Positions 1 to 9,565 are shown, numbered from the stretch's first letter. The stretch: DNA of 64,000 nucleotides from CAWBYL01 sp963793025 (GCA_963793025.1 CAWBYL010000002.1:124001-188000), one strand, 5' to 3'. Notes: generated from the letters alone by a model not told the origin. Numbers and translations: made by a program.

Positions 1-164
1 CGGGTGGAACTCGGTGGGACTGGACATGTGCACTCCTCGAGATGGGCTCAGAGGAGGCGACGGGATCGTGACGGCCGCTTCGGGCCGAGATGTCAACGAG
101 AGGTCCCCACTAAGACAGGCTTCGATCACCAGGGTACCCGGGTGGGCACCCGAACCAGCGAGGG

Positions 165-905
165 TCAGCCCTCGGCCGCCGATGGCGGGCGGACGCCGTC
201 GTCGAACGACCAGCGCATGGTCAACAGGCCGGAGACGTCGCCACCGTCGGCGAAGGCCTCCCGGCCGTCCCGCTGGAACAGGCGGGCCGGACCGTGCACC
301 CGGGCCTGCTCGCCGCTGACGCGCAGCCACGTGCCCTCGTACATGGCCAGCACCGGGCAGTGGTTCTCCTCGAGGAACTCCTCGATGCGCTCGTCCCTCG
401 TCTCGCCCATGTAGGTCGACGTGGGGTCGGGATCGACGTAGTGGAGGTTGATCTGGAACGGGATCAGACCCAACGCGGCGAAGCTCGGGGGAAGGCAGAT
501 CGGCATGTCGTTGGTGGTCCGGATGGTGGGGCAGGCCACGTTGGTGCCGGCCGAGGCCCCCATGAAGCGGGTGACGCCCCGGCGCACGTTGGCGGCGAGG
601 CCGCCGACCACGCCGAGCCCGTACAGGGTGTCGAGGAGGCGGAAGGTGTTGCCGCCGCCCATCATGACCACGTCGGCTCCGAGGATGGCCCGCCCGGGGT
701 CGGCGCTGCGGTGGGCTGACACGACCTCGATGTCGAAGCAGCCGAAGGCGGCGGCGGCCCGGTCGGCGTAGGTGTCCCAGTCGGCCAGGGCGAAGGGCAC
801 GAAGGTGACCCGGCTCCCGTCGACGACCTCGGCGACGGCGGCCGCGGCGTGCTCGTACATCGAAGCGCCGTGGTTGGTGGAGTTCGACAGCAGGAGCAGT
901 TCCAT
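165..905 (-). CDS. pepE: Dipeptidase E (peptidase S51 family)
   Basis: Cytosolic serine peptidase expected to cleave N-terminal Asp-Xaa dipeptides. The 246-residue product aligns by eye with E. coli PepE over its whole length, from the MELLLLSNST start to the C-terminus. The family triad is visible: nucleophile S118 in GASAG, D133 in the TNDMP segment and H155 in NLHY, each two residues earlier than in E. coli. An in-frame start at 974 would add 23 residues with no counterpart in the family and would include the likely promoter, so the ATG at 905 is preferred. The gene is monocistronic and divergent from the YCII/sigma-factor pair. Cyanophycinase is the main alternative within S51, but length and motifs fit PepE better. 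Confidence 0.9.
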   Translation of the reverse strand: MELLLLSNSTNHGASMYEHAAAAVAEVVDGSRVTFVPFALADWDTYADRAAAAFGCFDIEVVSAHRSADPGRAILGADVVMMGGGNTFRLLDTLYGLGVVGGLAANVRRGVTRFMGASAGTNVACPTIRTTNDMPICLPPSFAALGLIPFQINLHYVDPDPTSTYMGETRDERIEEFLEENHCPVLAMYEGTWLRVSGEQARVHGPARLFQRDGREAFADGGDVSGLLTMRWSFDDGVRPPSAAEG

Positions 906-942
906 GGCACCGATCCGTGGCCCGGACCGGCCGACCACCGAC

Positions 943-973
943 AGGATATGGCCGGCGATGATCACGCTGTCCA
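943..973 (-). promoter_or_regulatory. Possible sigma-70 promoter of pepE
   Basis: On the minus strand a TGGACA box (973-968) is followed after 19 bp by TATCCT (948-943). This would place transcription start about 30 nt before the pepE ATG at 905. The spacer is longer than the ideal 17 bp, so this is a sequence-only suggestion. Confidence 0.35.
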
Positions 974-1046
974 TCCCGGCCGTGCTCGTTCGTCTCTACA
1001 TTGACACCGGGCGACGAGCGCCCGGGTCGAGCCAAGGAGACCCACG

Positions 1047-1394
1047 ATGCCTCTCTACGCCGCCATCATCTACAGCCAGGACCTCGACTGGTCGGCCCCG
1101 GAACAGGCGCCCACCACCGCCGAGTACGGCCGCTTCGGCCAGGAGCGGGGCGAGCTCATCCGGGGCGGTGCCGCGCTCTACCCGACCTCTACGGCCACCG
1201 TGGTGCGGGTCACCGGCGGACGGGGCGGCGAGGTCGTCACCAGCGACGGGCCCTACGCCGAGACCAAGGAGGTCCTGAGCGGCTTCTACCTCCTCGAGTG
1301 TCCGGATCTCGACGCCGCCATCGAGGTGGCATCGGAGATCCCAGGAGCCTGGGACGGGGGCGTCGAGGTCCGGCCCGTCATCCCGATGGGGTGA
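1047..1394 (+). CDS. YCII/DGPF-domain protein
   Basis: Small 115-residue alpha-beta barrel protein of the YCII family. The DGPYAETKE segment at about residues 73-81 is the usual DGPF-type core. An AAGGAG ribosome-binding site at 1034-1039 lies 7 nt before the ATG. The stop codon overlaps the GTG start of the following sigma factor by 4 nt, so the two are probably translationally coupled. YCII/DGPF proteins are the characteristic neighbours of group ECF42 sigma factors. Their biochemical role is not established, and no enzymatic function is assigned here. Confidence 0.85.
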   Translation: MPLYAAIIYSQDLDWSAPEQAPTTAEYGRFGQERGELIRGGAALYPTSTATVVRVTGGRGGEVVTSDGPYAETKEVLSGFYLLECPDLDAAIEVASEIPGAWDGGVEVRPVIPMG

Positions 1395-2692
1395 GCGGTT
1401 CCTCGGGGCCGGCCCGATCGGGGCCGGCCCGATCGGGCCAGCCGGTCGAGGGGGAGCTGGCCGACGTCGTGCGGGTCGAGGGCGGTCGCATTCTGGCCGT
1501 CCTCGCCGCCACGACGGGCGACCTCCAGCTGGCCGAGGACGCGGTGCAGGACGCGTCGGTGGCCGCCCTCGAGGTGTGGGGCCGAACCGGGGTGCCCGCC
1601 AACCCGGCCGGCTGGCTCTACGTGGCGGCGCGCCGCAAGGCCCTCGACGTGGTGCGGCGCGAGTCGAGTCGCCAGCGCCGCCAGGGGGAGGCGTCGACGC
1701 TGATCGACCAGCTCCGCCCCGAGGCCCCCTCGGACTCGCGGATCCGTGACGACGAGCTCCGCCTCATCTTCACCTGCTGCCACCCGGCCATCGATCTCGA
1801 CGCCCGGGTGGCCCTGGCCCTGCGCACGCTCTGCGGCCTCTCCACCGCCGAGGTCGCCCGCGCCCTGCTGGTGTCGGAGCCGACCATGGCCAAGCGGCTG
1901 GTGCGCACCAAGCACAAGATCGCCACCGCCGGGATCCCGTACCGGATCCCCACCGATGCGGAGCTCCCCGCCCGGCTGGCCGGGGTGGGCGCGGTCATCC
2001 ACCTCGTGTACACGGCGGGCCACCACGCCGGCGGCGACTCGGTGTTGCGCACCGACCTGTGTCGCGAGGGTCTCCGTCTGGCCCGCCTGCTCGTCGACCT
2101 GCTCCCCGACGAACCGACCGCCGAGGCCCTGCTCGCCCTGCTGTTGCTCACCGACGGCCGGCGGCCGGGACGGTTGTCGACCGCAGGGGAGATCGTCACC
2201 CTGCCCGACCAGGATCGCCGGATGTGGGACCGGGCGGCCATCGAGGAGGGCCGGGCCCGGCTCAACCGGTCGCTGACCCTGACCGAGGGGGTCGCCGACC
2301 CGTACCAGCTCCAGGCCGCCATCGCCGCGTGCCACTCTCTCGCCCCGTCCCACGAGGAGACGGACTGGGCCGAGATCGTGCGCCTCTACGAGATCCTGGC
2401 CGAGGTCCACCCCAACCCGGTGGTGCACCTCAACGCCGCGGTGGCCGTGGCCGAGGTCGACGGGCCCGCCGCCGCCCTCGACCGGCTCGATGCGGTGGCC
2501 CCGCCGGGACGGTCCCACCTGTGGCACACCGCCCGGGGCGAGATGCTGCAACGCCTGGGCCGCGACGGCGAGGCCCGCCAGGAGCTGGAGCGAGCCCTTG
2601 CCGCCGCCCCCAGCGACGAGGAGCGCGAGCACCTCGCCCGCCGCGTGGCCCGGGTGGCCGCCCGCGCCGACGGCGACGGTCCGACGGCCTGA
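1391..2692 (+). CDS. ECF42-type RNA polymerase sigma factor with C-terminal TPR-like extension
   Basis: 433-residue sigma factor. Region 2 lies at roughly residues 28-97 (DAVQDASVAALEVW, then a GWLYVAARRKALDVVRRE-type helix) and region 4 at about 135-183 (LSTAEVARALLVSEPTMAKR helix-turn-helix). A 250-residue alpha-helical C-terminal extension of the DUF6596/TPR type follows, which ordinary ECF factors lack. The GTG at 1391 is chosen because it overlaps the YCII stop (GTGA); reading further upstream would run through the YCII gene. Residues 6-15 carry a short duplication (GPARS GPARS) from a 15-bp direct repeat near 1408-1437. The YCII gene next door and the long C-terminus identify group ECF42, in which no classical anti-sigma factor is known and the extension is thought to regulate activity. 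The stimulus is unknown. Confidence 0.88.
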   Translation: MSGSSGPARSGPARSGQPVEGELADVVRVEGGRILAVLAATTGDLQLAEDAVQDASVAALEVWGRTGVPANPAGWLYVAARRKALDVVRRESSRQRRQGEASTLIDQLRPEAPSDSRIRDDELRLIFTCCHPAIDLDARVALALRTLCGLSTAEVARALLVSEPTMAKRLVRTKHKIATAGIPYRIPTDAELPARLAGVGAVIHLVYTAGHHAGGDSVLRTDLCREGLRLARLLVDLLPDEPTAEALLALLLLTDGRRPGRLSTAGEIVTLPDQDRRMWDRAAIEEGRARLNRSLTLTEGVADPYQLQAAIAACHSLAPSHEETDWAEIVRLYEILAEVHPNPVVHLNAAVAVAEVDGPAAALDRLDAVAPPGRSHLWHTARGEMLQRLGRDGEARQELERALAAAPSDEEREHLARRVARVAARADGDGPTA

Positions 2693-2726
2693 GCAACGAC
2701 GTCGACCGGGGTCGCGACCCCCTGGA

Positions 2727-4096
2727 TCAGTGGCCGGCACCGACCATGTCGTCGGGTCCTGGCTCGCCGCCTCCACCCTCTTCGGCCTCGCGCCGGGCCA
2801 GCCGGCGGTGGTGCATGTTGGCCCAGGCCCAGAAGGCCACGGCGAAGACGACCAGCCCGAGGATGAACCAGGTGTTGCCCCAGCTCTGCTGATCGGGGTT
2901 GGGGCGGATGACGATCACCATGTAGAGCACCATGGCGACGAACAGGATGAGGAACCACCCCATCCGGCTCCACTCCACGATCTTCTCGCCGTTGACGAAG
3001 CGAGTGGGGAGCAACTGGACGACGACGGCCTGCATCCCGCCGACGCAGATGGCGGCGACGGCGGCGTCGAGGCCGATCATCCAGAAGTTGGTGATGGGGA
3101 GCGTGGAGGAGTCGATGATCCACCGGTGGACGAGGAACGCGCCCACGGCCGTGGCCAGCAGCGCCACGCTGGCCCGGGCGTAGGCCCGCCCCTCGAGCTT
3201 GGAGTCGAGGGCGATGCCGAAACTCACCCCGGTGAACAGGCCGTAGAGCACGCCGGGAGCGACGTTGAGCACGCGGGAGAGGACGAGGCACATCACGGCG
3301 ATGACGATGGCCAGCGGGAACAGGCGCAGGGCGCCGTCGGAACCCGTCGCCCGGCGGATGACGGTGGCCGCCACCCCTTCGTAGGCGCCGATGATGACGG
3401 TGACGGCGACCAGCATTCCGCCCATCTGGGCGAGGGTGGTGGTGCTGAACGTGGCGTTGGGGTCGGCCAGCAGGCCGAACACCACCGCGACGATGCCGAA
3501 GCTGACGACGACCGGAGGTCGGGGGATGACGCCGACGGCGTGGCGCAACGTGCCGAGAACGGTCGACCGGTCCGCCAGCTGGGCCGCCAGCTCGTCGTGG
3601 TGGGCCCGCAGGGCGTCGTTGAAGAGCTGGGCGGCGGCCAGCAGGAGCAGGAGAAGAAGGCTGCTGAGCCCGATGTTGCTGAGCAGCCAGCCGGGGGAGA
3701 GATCGATGCTGGTGGGCAGCCCGATGGAGAAGATCGACTGGTTCTCGTCCTGCGGGGGGACTCGGTTCCGGAGGTGCCCCTGGGGCGCTGGACCGAGCCC
3801 TCGACCTCGGCTCCCCCGGTGCCGCTGTTCTGGACCCCGGTGCTCCCGTCGACGGCGGTTCCGTCGGTGGCCCCGGCGGTCGTCCCGTCGCCGCTCGACG
3901 GGGTGTCGCCGGTGCTGCGGGGGCTGGCGCCGACCAGCGACGTCGGGGGCATCGCTCCCGTGTAGGCCGGGTCGTCGACGGTGGACTGGGCACCGGCCGG
4001 CGCGAGAGCCGCCCCCGCACCCACGACGACGGTGACCACGAGCAGAGCGGCAGCGACCACGGCAGCCAACCGCTCTCGACCCGTCAGTGTCGCCAT
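2727..4096 (-). pseudogene. Polytopic membrane protein interrupted by a single frameshift
   Basis: The reading frame opens at ATG 4096 with a signal peptide (hydrophobic stretch AAVVAAALLVVTVVVGAGAA) and a Thr/Gly/Ser-rich linker. It then switches frame at a run of six G on the plus strand (3754-3759). After the switch it continues as about eight transmembrane helices, with an FGLLADPNATFSTTT segment, and ends in an acidic Gly-rich tail. One additional base in the run would give an uninterrupted 456-residue protein, so either the gene is broken or one homopolymer base is missing from the sequence. I do not recognise the family. The gene stands alone, convergent with the sigma-factor gene. Confidence 0.6.
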
Positions 4097-4416
4097 CGCC
4101 GTCCCCGAGTTCGGTTTGCCGTCGAAAGGGATACAACCCGGTTTCGGTTGCCCGGGCAAGCGTCGGGGCCGAATTGTCGGGGATCGGGACGATCCGTTCA
4201 CGGCGACGACACACCGATGATGTTCGACGTGGGTGAAGAACCACGGAGAGTGACCAAAGAGCGCGGACGCCGGCGGGGCCACCCGATCCGGACACCGATC
4301 TCTGCCGGACTCGTCCGATCTTCGGCGCACGGCGCGGTAGACCTCGCTCCCGGGGGTTTCCCCTTCGGTCCGGAGCGAGGCGGGCCGATACCTCTGGTCA
4401 GCAAGGACAGGTGGCC
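4097..4416. other. Divergent intergenic region without a gene
   Basis: This 320-bp stretch separates a leftward membrane-protein gene from a rightward small ORF. No ORF with convincing codon bias was seen. It holds a perfect 12-bp palindrome, TTGCCCGGGCAA, at 4148-4159, which may be an operator. An AAGGA ribosome-binding site sits at 4403-4407 for the rightward gene. Confidence 0.5.
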
Positions 4417-4719
4417 ATGACAGTTCCCGCAGGACCGCAGCTGAGCACGCAGCACGAGGGACGCTCGACACCGGCGGTCCTGTCGGCCGGCGGCGTCTGG
4501 CTCGATGCCGTCGTCGAGCTGGAACCCACCGTCGCCGTCGACACCGGGGCGGGGCCGGCCCACGACTGGGGCGGCCGGATCCTCGATTACGCCGACGAGC
4601 TCCCCCATCACATCCCGGTCCACCTCGAGTGCGTCGACGGGCGTCGGGGCTTCATCGTCGTGCACCCGCGCGGCCGCTTCGTGGGGATCACCCCGTTGCA
4701 CGCCCCGGACTTCATCTGA
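4417..4719 (+). CDS. Hypothetical protein, 100 aa
   Basis: Small acidic soluble protein with no signal peptide, transmembrane segment or motif I recognise. ATG 4417 is preferred over the in-frame GTG at 4411 because AAGGA at 4403-4407 is better spaced from it. The codon third positions are strongly G/C, as in the neighbours, which supports a real gene. The middle (DWGGRILDYADELPHH) is rich in Asp and His. It converges on the hemolysin III-like gene with a 28-bp gap. Function unknown. Confidence 0.55.
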   Translation: MTVPAGPQLSTQHEGRSTPAVLSAGGVWLDAVVELEPTVAVDTGAGPAHDWGGRILDYADELPHHIPVHLECVDGRRGFIVVHPRGRFVGITPLHAPDFI

Positions 4720-4747
4720 GCGCACCGGAGCGGCGCTGCCGAGCGGG

Positions 4748-5521
4748 TCAGGTCGGGCCGGCGGCCCGTCGGATCGCCCGCAGGGCCGCCACCACGGCGA
4801 CCGAGTGGAGCCCGACCCCGACGAGGGTGGCCGTGTGGAACAGCTCGTGGTAGCCGTACACGCCTGGCACCAGGTCCGGTCGTTTGGCCCCGTAGGCCAC
4901 CGCACCTGACGTGAAGGCCACGCCGCCGCCGATCAGGGCGAGGGTCGGCACCGGCCCGAGGCGCTTCCACGTCCTGGGCAGGATGGCCAGGCCCACCCAG
5001 CTCACGACCACGTAGCTGGCGTTGAAGGCAGGATGGATCCTGTCGAACAGCGCGCTCTTGGTCACCGCCGCCGCCGTGCCGCTCGCCCACATCCCGCTCG
5101 CCAGGGCCACACCGGCCCCACCGGGGAGCACGGCGAGCGAGATCGGGGTGTAGGTGCCGGCCACCGCGCCCCAGATGGCGGCGTGGTCGATCCGGCGCAG
5201 CACCCTCCACTCCTCCTCCGTGCGGGGCAGGCGGTGGTAGGCGGCGGACGCCGCCAGCATCCCGGTGACCCCGACGCCCCATGCCGTCGCCGCGATCCGT
5301 TCCTTGCGGGTGCGGGCGGTGAGCGCGGCGGTGGCCGCGCCGGCGGCGGCGGGCACCAACGCGGCGACGTGCTGCCACCCCCGCAGCGAGGGCCGGGCCG
5401 TCCACATCTCGACCCACGGCAGCTCGCTGACAGGGCCTGCGGAGGGGTCCGGCGCCGAGAGTGGGGCGAGCGAGGTGCGGGCACGACGCCGGCGGTGGAT
5501 CACACGACCACTCTGCCTCAT
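4748..5521 (-). CDS. Hemolysin III / PAQR-family integral membrane protein
   Basis: A seven-helix membrane protein of the YqfA/hemolysin III branch of the PAQR superfamily. The diagnostic polar residues are present in order: Ser and His in SAAYHR after the second helix, RIDHAAI in the third, and YGYHELFHTATL in the last. In PAQR proteins these form the zinc site. The predicted product is 257 residues from ATG 5521. The first 40 residues are Arg-rich and poorly conserved, and a start at 5410 is also possible. Despite the name, haemolytic activity is not established for most members; a membrane hydrolase or lipid-related role is more likely. It is divergent from the AtuA-like gene. Confidence 0.82.
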   Translation of the reverse strand: MRQSGRVIHRRRRARTSLAPLSAPDPSAGPVSELPWVEMWTARPSLRGWQHVAALVPAAAGAATAALTARTRKERIAATAWGVGVTGMLAASAAYHRLPRTEEEWRVLRRIDHAAIWGAVAGTYTPISLAVLPGGAGVALASGMWASGTAAAVTKSALFDRIHPAFNASYVVVSWVGLAILPRTWKRLGPVPTLALIGGGVAFTSGAVAYGAKRPDLVPGVYGYHELFHTATLVGVGLHSVAVVAALRAIRRAAGPT

Positions 5522-5667
5522 GGCCCGACTCGGCCCACGGCGCGCTGATCGCCTCACCGGGGGCCCGCCGCTACCTTGACGGCCGAGGGAAGCGGTCGGG
5601 GAGCCGGTCGATCCGCTCGGTCGACGCACCGACGTGCACGCCGGGCACCTCGCGGAGGAGGAGCACG

Positions 5668-7506
5668 ATGGGGCCGTCGACGGCGCGTTCAGGACGAGGA
5701 GACACCGAGGCTCCCTCGCGCCCGGACCGGGCCCGCCCGGTGCGCATCGCCAACTGCTCGGGTTTCTGGGGGGACCGGACCGAGGCGCCGGCCGAGTTGC
5801 TCGCCGGACCCGACCCGTTCGACGTGCTCACCGGCGACTACCTGGCCGAGCTCACCATGTACATCCTCCACAAGTCCCGGGCCAAGGATCCCTCGGCGGG
5901 CTACGCCACGAGCTTCCTGCGCCAGATGGACCAGCACCTGGGCACGGTGCTCGACCGGGGGATCCGCGTGGTGGTCAACGCCGGCGGGTTGAACCCACGG
6001 GGGCTGGCCGACGCCCTCCGCGAGCAGGCGGCGGGCGTCGGGCTCGCGCCACGGGTCGCCGTGGTGACCGGCGACGACATCACCGATCGGATCGCTCGCC
6101 TCCAGGCCGACGGCGAGGCGCTGGTCAACCTCGACACGGGTGAGTCCCTCGCCGAATCGGGCATCGAGGTCCTCACCGCCAACGCCTACCTGGGCGGCTT
6201 CGGCATCGCCGCCGCCCTGTCCGCCGACGCCGACGTGGTGGTGTGCGGTCGGGTCACCGACGCCGCCCTGGTGGTCGGTCCGGGAGCATGGTGGCACGGG
6301 TGGGGTCCCGATGACCTCGACGCGTTGGCCGGTGCGGTGGTGGCCGGCCACGTCATCGAGTGCGGGCCCCAGGCCACGGGCGGCAACTACTCGCTCTGGC
6401 GCGAGCTGCCGACCGACGACGACCGCCTGCCCGGCTTCCCCGTCTGCGAGCTGGCCGCCGACGGCAGCAGCGTCATCACCAAGCAGCCGGACACCGGCGG
6501 CACCGTCACGGTCGGCACCGTCACGGCCCAGCTCCTCTACGAGATCGCCGAGCCCCGGTACGTCAACCCCGACGTCGTCAGCCGGTTCGACACCATCCGG
6601 GTGGCGCCGGCGGGCGCGGACCGGGTGGCGATCAGCGGCACGGTCGGCGAGCCCGCGCCCCCCACGCTCAAGGTGGCGGTCAACCACGCCGGGGGTTGGC
6701 GCAACGGCATGAGGATGATGATCACCGGCCTCGACGTGGGGGAGAAGGCGGCGCTGGCCGAGCGCCAGCTGTGGCGGGCGCTCGGGGGCCGGGAGCAGTT
6801 CGCCCGTAGCGACGTCCGTCTCGTGCGCTCCGACCACCCCGACGCGACGGGCAACGCCGAGGCGGTCGCCACCCTGGTGGTCGAGGTCGCCGATCCCGAG
6901 CGGGCCAAGGTGGGGCGCCGGTTCTCCAACGCCGTCAGCTCCATGGCCCTGTCGTCCTACGCCGGGTTCCACACCCTGACCCCCCCGGGAGACGCCACCG
7001 GCTTCGGCGTCTACTGGCCCACCCTGGTGGCGGCCGAGGCCGTCTCCCACACGGTGGTGCTCCCGGACGCAAGTGAGCTCGTCGTCCCCCGACCGCGTCA
7101 CGTGCAGCCCGTCGCGCCGTGGATCGAACCCGAGCTGGTCGCCGGGCCCGCCGGGCGGGGAGCGACGAGCCTGGCCCCGTTGGGCGCGGTGTGCGGTGCC
7201 CGTTCCGGGGACAAGGGAGGGAACGCCAACGTCGGTGTGTGGACGTGGGACCAGGACCGGTTCGGTTGGCTCTGCCAGCTCCTCACCGTCGAGCGCTTCC
7301 GGGCCCTCGTGCCCGACGCCCGCGAGCTGCCGGTCCGGCGCTACGCCCTCCCCAACCTCCTGGCCCTCAACTTCGTGGTGGTGGGTCTCTTGGGGGAGGG
7401 CGTGGCGTCGTCCACCCGTCCTGATCCCCAGGCCAAGGGCTTGGGGGAGTACCTCCGCTCCCGGCTGGTGGAGGTGCCGGTGCGTTTCTCCGCCCTCGCC
7501 GACTGA
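5668..7506 (+). CDS. AtuA-like (DUF1446) acyclic terpene utilisation family protein
   Basis: 612-residue protein with the AtuA/DUF1446 signature near its N-terminus (RIANCSGFWGDR) followed by DYLAELTMYIL, VVNAGGLNP and VVCGRVTDAALV segments. The C-terminal part (GARSGDKGGNANVGVW) matches the small AtuA-associated domain, so both modules are fused in one chain. Pseudomonas AtuA belongs to the citronellol/geraniol degradation cluster, but its own reaction is unclear. ATG 5668 follows a GAGGAGGAG ribosome-binding site. TACCTT at 5572-5577 could be a -10 box. The acyl-CoA dehydrogenase begins 78 bp downstream on the same strand, which fits a shared acyl-CoA catabolic role. Confidence 0.85.
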   Translation: MGPSTARSGRGDTEAPSRPDRARPVRIANCSGFWGDRTEAPAELLAGPDPFDVLTGDYLAELTMYILHKSRAKDPSAGYATSFLRQMDQHLGTVLDRGIRVVVNAGGLNPRGLADALREQAAGVGLAPRVAVVTGDDITDRIARLQADGEALVNLDTGESLAESGIEVLTANAYLGGFGIAAALSADADVVVCGRVTDAALVVGPGAWWHGWGPDDLDALAGAVVAGHVIECGPQATGGNYSLWRELPTDDDRLPGFPVCELAADGSSVITKQPDTGGTVTVGTVTAQLLYEIAEPRYVNPDVVSRFDTIRVAPAGADRVAISGTVGEPAPPTLKVAVNHAGGWRNGMRMMITGLDVGEKAALAERQLWRALGGREQFARSDVRLVRSDHPDATGNAEAVATLVVEVADPERAKVGRRFSNAVSSMALSSYAGFHTLTPPGDATGFGVYWPTLVAAEAVSHTVVLPDASELVVPRPRHVQPVAPWIEPELVAGPAGRGATSLAPLGAVCGARSGDKGGNANVGVWTWDQDRFGWLCQLLTVERFRALVPDARELPVRRYALPNLLALNFVVVGLLGEGVASSTRPDPQAKGLGEYLRSRLVEVPVRFSALAD

Positions 7507-7584
7507 CGGGGACGACCGGGTCGCGGAACACGACACGGCCCGGCCGATCTGCGAACGTGTCCCCTGCGACGAGGGGGACGAGCC

Positions 7585-8739
7585 GTGGACTTCAGTGAGA
7601 GCGACGAGCACGCCATGCTCCGGTCGGCCGTCAGCGGAATCGCCGCGCGCTACGGACCCGACTACTACGTCGAGACCTCGCGATCAGGGGAGGGGAGCGA
7701 CGCGATCTGGGACGAGCTGGCGGCCGGCGGCTTCCTCGGCGTCAACATCCCCGCCGAGCACGGAGGCGGCGGCCGGGGCATGGCCGAGCTGGCCCTGGTG
7801 TGCGAGGAGACGGCGGCGGCGGGCTGTCCGCTGTTGATGATGCTGGTGTCGCCCGCCATCTGCGGTTCGGTGATCGCCCAGTTCGGCGACGACGAGCAGA
7901 AGCGACGATGGCTGCCCGGTCTCGGCGCGGGGACCACGAAGATGGCCTTCGCCATCACCGAGCCCAACGCCGGCTCCAACAGCCACCGGATCTCCACCAC
8001 CGCCACCCGTCGGGACGGTGGCTGGGTGCTGAACGGCACCAAGTACTACATCTCGGGGGTCGACCAGGCCGAGGCCATGCTCGTCGTGGCCCGCACCGGA
8101 ACCGACGAGCGCACCGATCGCGGCCTGCTCTCGCTGTTCGTGGTCGACACCCAGACGGCCGGGCTCGACGCCCAGCCGATCGACGTGTCCATGGTGGCCC
8201 CGGAGCGCCAGTTCACCCTGTTCTTCGACGACGTCGAGGTGGGACCCGACCGACTGGTGGGCGGCGAGCACGGTGGGCTGGTTCCGTTGTTCGCGGGGCT
8301 CAACCCGGAGCGGATCCTGTCGGCCGCTCTGCTCAACGGCCTCGGCCGCTACGCCCTCGACCGGGCCGCCCGCTACGCCACCGAGCGGGAGGTGTGGGGC
8401 GTGCCCATCGGGTCCCACCAGGGCATCGCCCATCCGCTGGCCCACGCCAAGATGCAGGTCGAGTTGGCCCGGCTGATGGCGGCCAAGGCGGCGTGGCTCT
8501 ACGACGAGGGCCTCGACGCGGGCGAGGCGTCCAACACCGCCAAGTTCGCCGCCGCCGACGCCGCCAACCAGGCGCTCGACCAGGCCATCCAGACCCACGG
8601 CGGCAACGGCATGGCCACCGAGTACGGGCTCGCCCCCATGTGGGGCATCACCCGGCTGTTGAAGATCGCTCCGGTGAGTCGGGAGATGATCCTGAACTAC
8701 GTGGCCCAGCACTCCCTGGGCCTCCCCCGCTCGTACTGA
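7585..8739 (+). CDS. Acyl-CoA dehydrogenase
   Basis: 384-residue FAD flavoenzyme that would oxidise an acyl-CoA to the 2-enoyl-CoA. The N-terminal helical domain is followed by the flavin/substrate loop (FAITEPNAGSNSHR, about residues 112-125) and the C-terminal signature (QTHGGNGMATEYGLAPMW). The GTG start at 7585 has a GAGGGGGA ribosome-binding site upstream. The length is normal for the family. Its position after the AtuA-like gene, with a thioesterase convergent behind it, suggests branched or terpenoid acyl-CoA turnover, but chain-length specificity cannot be read from sequence. Confidence 0.9.
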   Translation: MDFSESDEHAMLRSAVSGIAARYGPDYYVETSRSGEGSDAIWDELAAGGFLGVNIPAEHGGGGRGMAELALVCEETAAAGCPLLMMLVSPAICGSVIAQFGDDEQKRRWLPGLGAGTTKMAFAITEPNAGSNSHRISTTATRRDGGWVLNGTKYYISGVDQAEAMLVVARTGTDERTDRGLLSLFVVDTQTAGLDAQPIDVSMVAPERQFTLFFDDVEVGPDRLVGGEHGGLVPLFAGLNPERILSAALLNGLGRYALDRAARYATEREVWGVPIGSHQGIAHPLAHAKMQVELARLMAAKAAWLYDEGLDAGEASNTAKFAAADAANQALDQAIQTHGGNGMATEYGLAPMWGITRLLKIAPVSREMILNYVAQHSLGLPRSY

Positions 8740-8758
8740 CCGCTCCGATGCGAGGTGG

Positions 8759-9565
8759 TCAGGGGCGGGGCTGGCCGTGGACGTAGCGCATCTGGCGAGA
8801 CACGGCCAGGAGCTCACCGGCGGTCGTCCACACCTCGACGTCCTCGTCCACGAAGCCCCCGTTCGACTGCTGGGTGGTGAGGGCGACGTAGAGCGGGGCT
8901 CCCGGGGGCAGGTCGGCCCGGGGGAGTGAGCTGCGGGAGTGGTAGGTGAGGTCGACCGACTGGGCCACCACCGCCTCGGGCCACACGTGGTAGGCGGCTG
9001 GGGGCCAGAGGTCGACCAGGAAGCCCAGGTAGCGGTGATCGACGATCTCCGGCGTGCGGGGCACGACCCATCCACCGACCCGTGCCGGCGCCCCGCCGTC
9101 GATCTCGTGGAGGCGCGGGTACAGGCGCACCCGTTCGAACACGGGGAGCCCGAACCCGGTCTCGACCGGCTCCTCGTCGGGGTCGTAGGGGGCGATGTCG
9201 GGCCGCAGGGCGCCGTCGAAGGAGGCGACGTCACGGCGCACGGCGAAGGACGCGAGCACCAGCCCGCTCAGCTTGTCCCTCGACCAGAGCCGGGCGGTGG
9301 CGTTGGCCATCGTCCGGCCCCGTCTCTCGATCGTGACCTCGGCCCGGAAGGGACCGTCGAGGAACGGTCGCATGTACTGCAGCGAGCACTGCTGCACCCC
9401 CATGGCCGGGTCGTCGAGCTCCAGGGCCAGGGCGGTGAGGGCCAGACCCAGCACGTAGCCGCCGTGCTGGGCCTGGTGGCCCCACCACGTGCGGTCGCAC
9501 TCCCGCCCCCAGGCTCCGTCGCCGGTTGCGGTCAGCTGGCACTTCTCGTCGAGCAGGGCGGTCAC
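8759..9565 (-). CDS. Acyl-CoA thioesterase, TesB-like double hotdog
   Basis: 268-residue protein with two hotdog halves, residues about 20-115 (WWGHQAQHGGYVLGLALTAL helix, QYMRPFLDGPFRAEV strand) and 165-268. This is the TesB/acyl-CoA thioesterase II arrangement, which hydrolyses acyl-CoA to free acid and CoA. The GTG at 9565 is preferred over an upstream in-frame ATG because it overlaps the TGA of the esterase gene by 4 nt, indicating translational coupling. It converges with the acyl-CoA dehydrogenase. Confidence 0.8.
   Translation of the reverse strand: MTALLDEKCQLTATGDGAWGRECDRTWWGHQAQHGGYVLGLALTALALELDDPAMGVQQCSLQYMRPFLDGPFRAEVTIERRGRTMANATARLWSRDKLSGLVLASFAVRRDVASFDGALRPDIAPYDPDEEPVETGFGLPVFERVRLYPRLHEIDGGAPARVGGWVVPRTPEIVDHRYLGFLVDLWPPAAYHVWPEAVVAQSVDLTYHSRSSLPRADLPPGAPLYVALTTQQSNGGFVDEDVEVWTTAGELLAVSRQMRYVHGQPRP

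Noticed and set aside
1001..1029. Perfect TTGACA at 1001-1006 as a -35 box for the YCII gene
   Set aside because: At 16-18 bp spacing there is only GGGTCG-like sequence, with no plausible -10.
1286..2776. Long open frame antisense to the sigma-factor gene
   Set aside because: Product is Gly/Arg/Pro-rich shadow coding typical of high-GC DNA, and the sense strand has clear family motifs.
4097..4160. A GGCAAACC-like segment upstream of the membrane-protein gene, resembling the start of a class I c-di-GMP riboswitch (minus strand)
   Set aside because: The conserved GACGCAAAGCC and tetraloop/receptor segments do not follow, and the start codon falls where the core should be.
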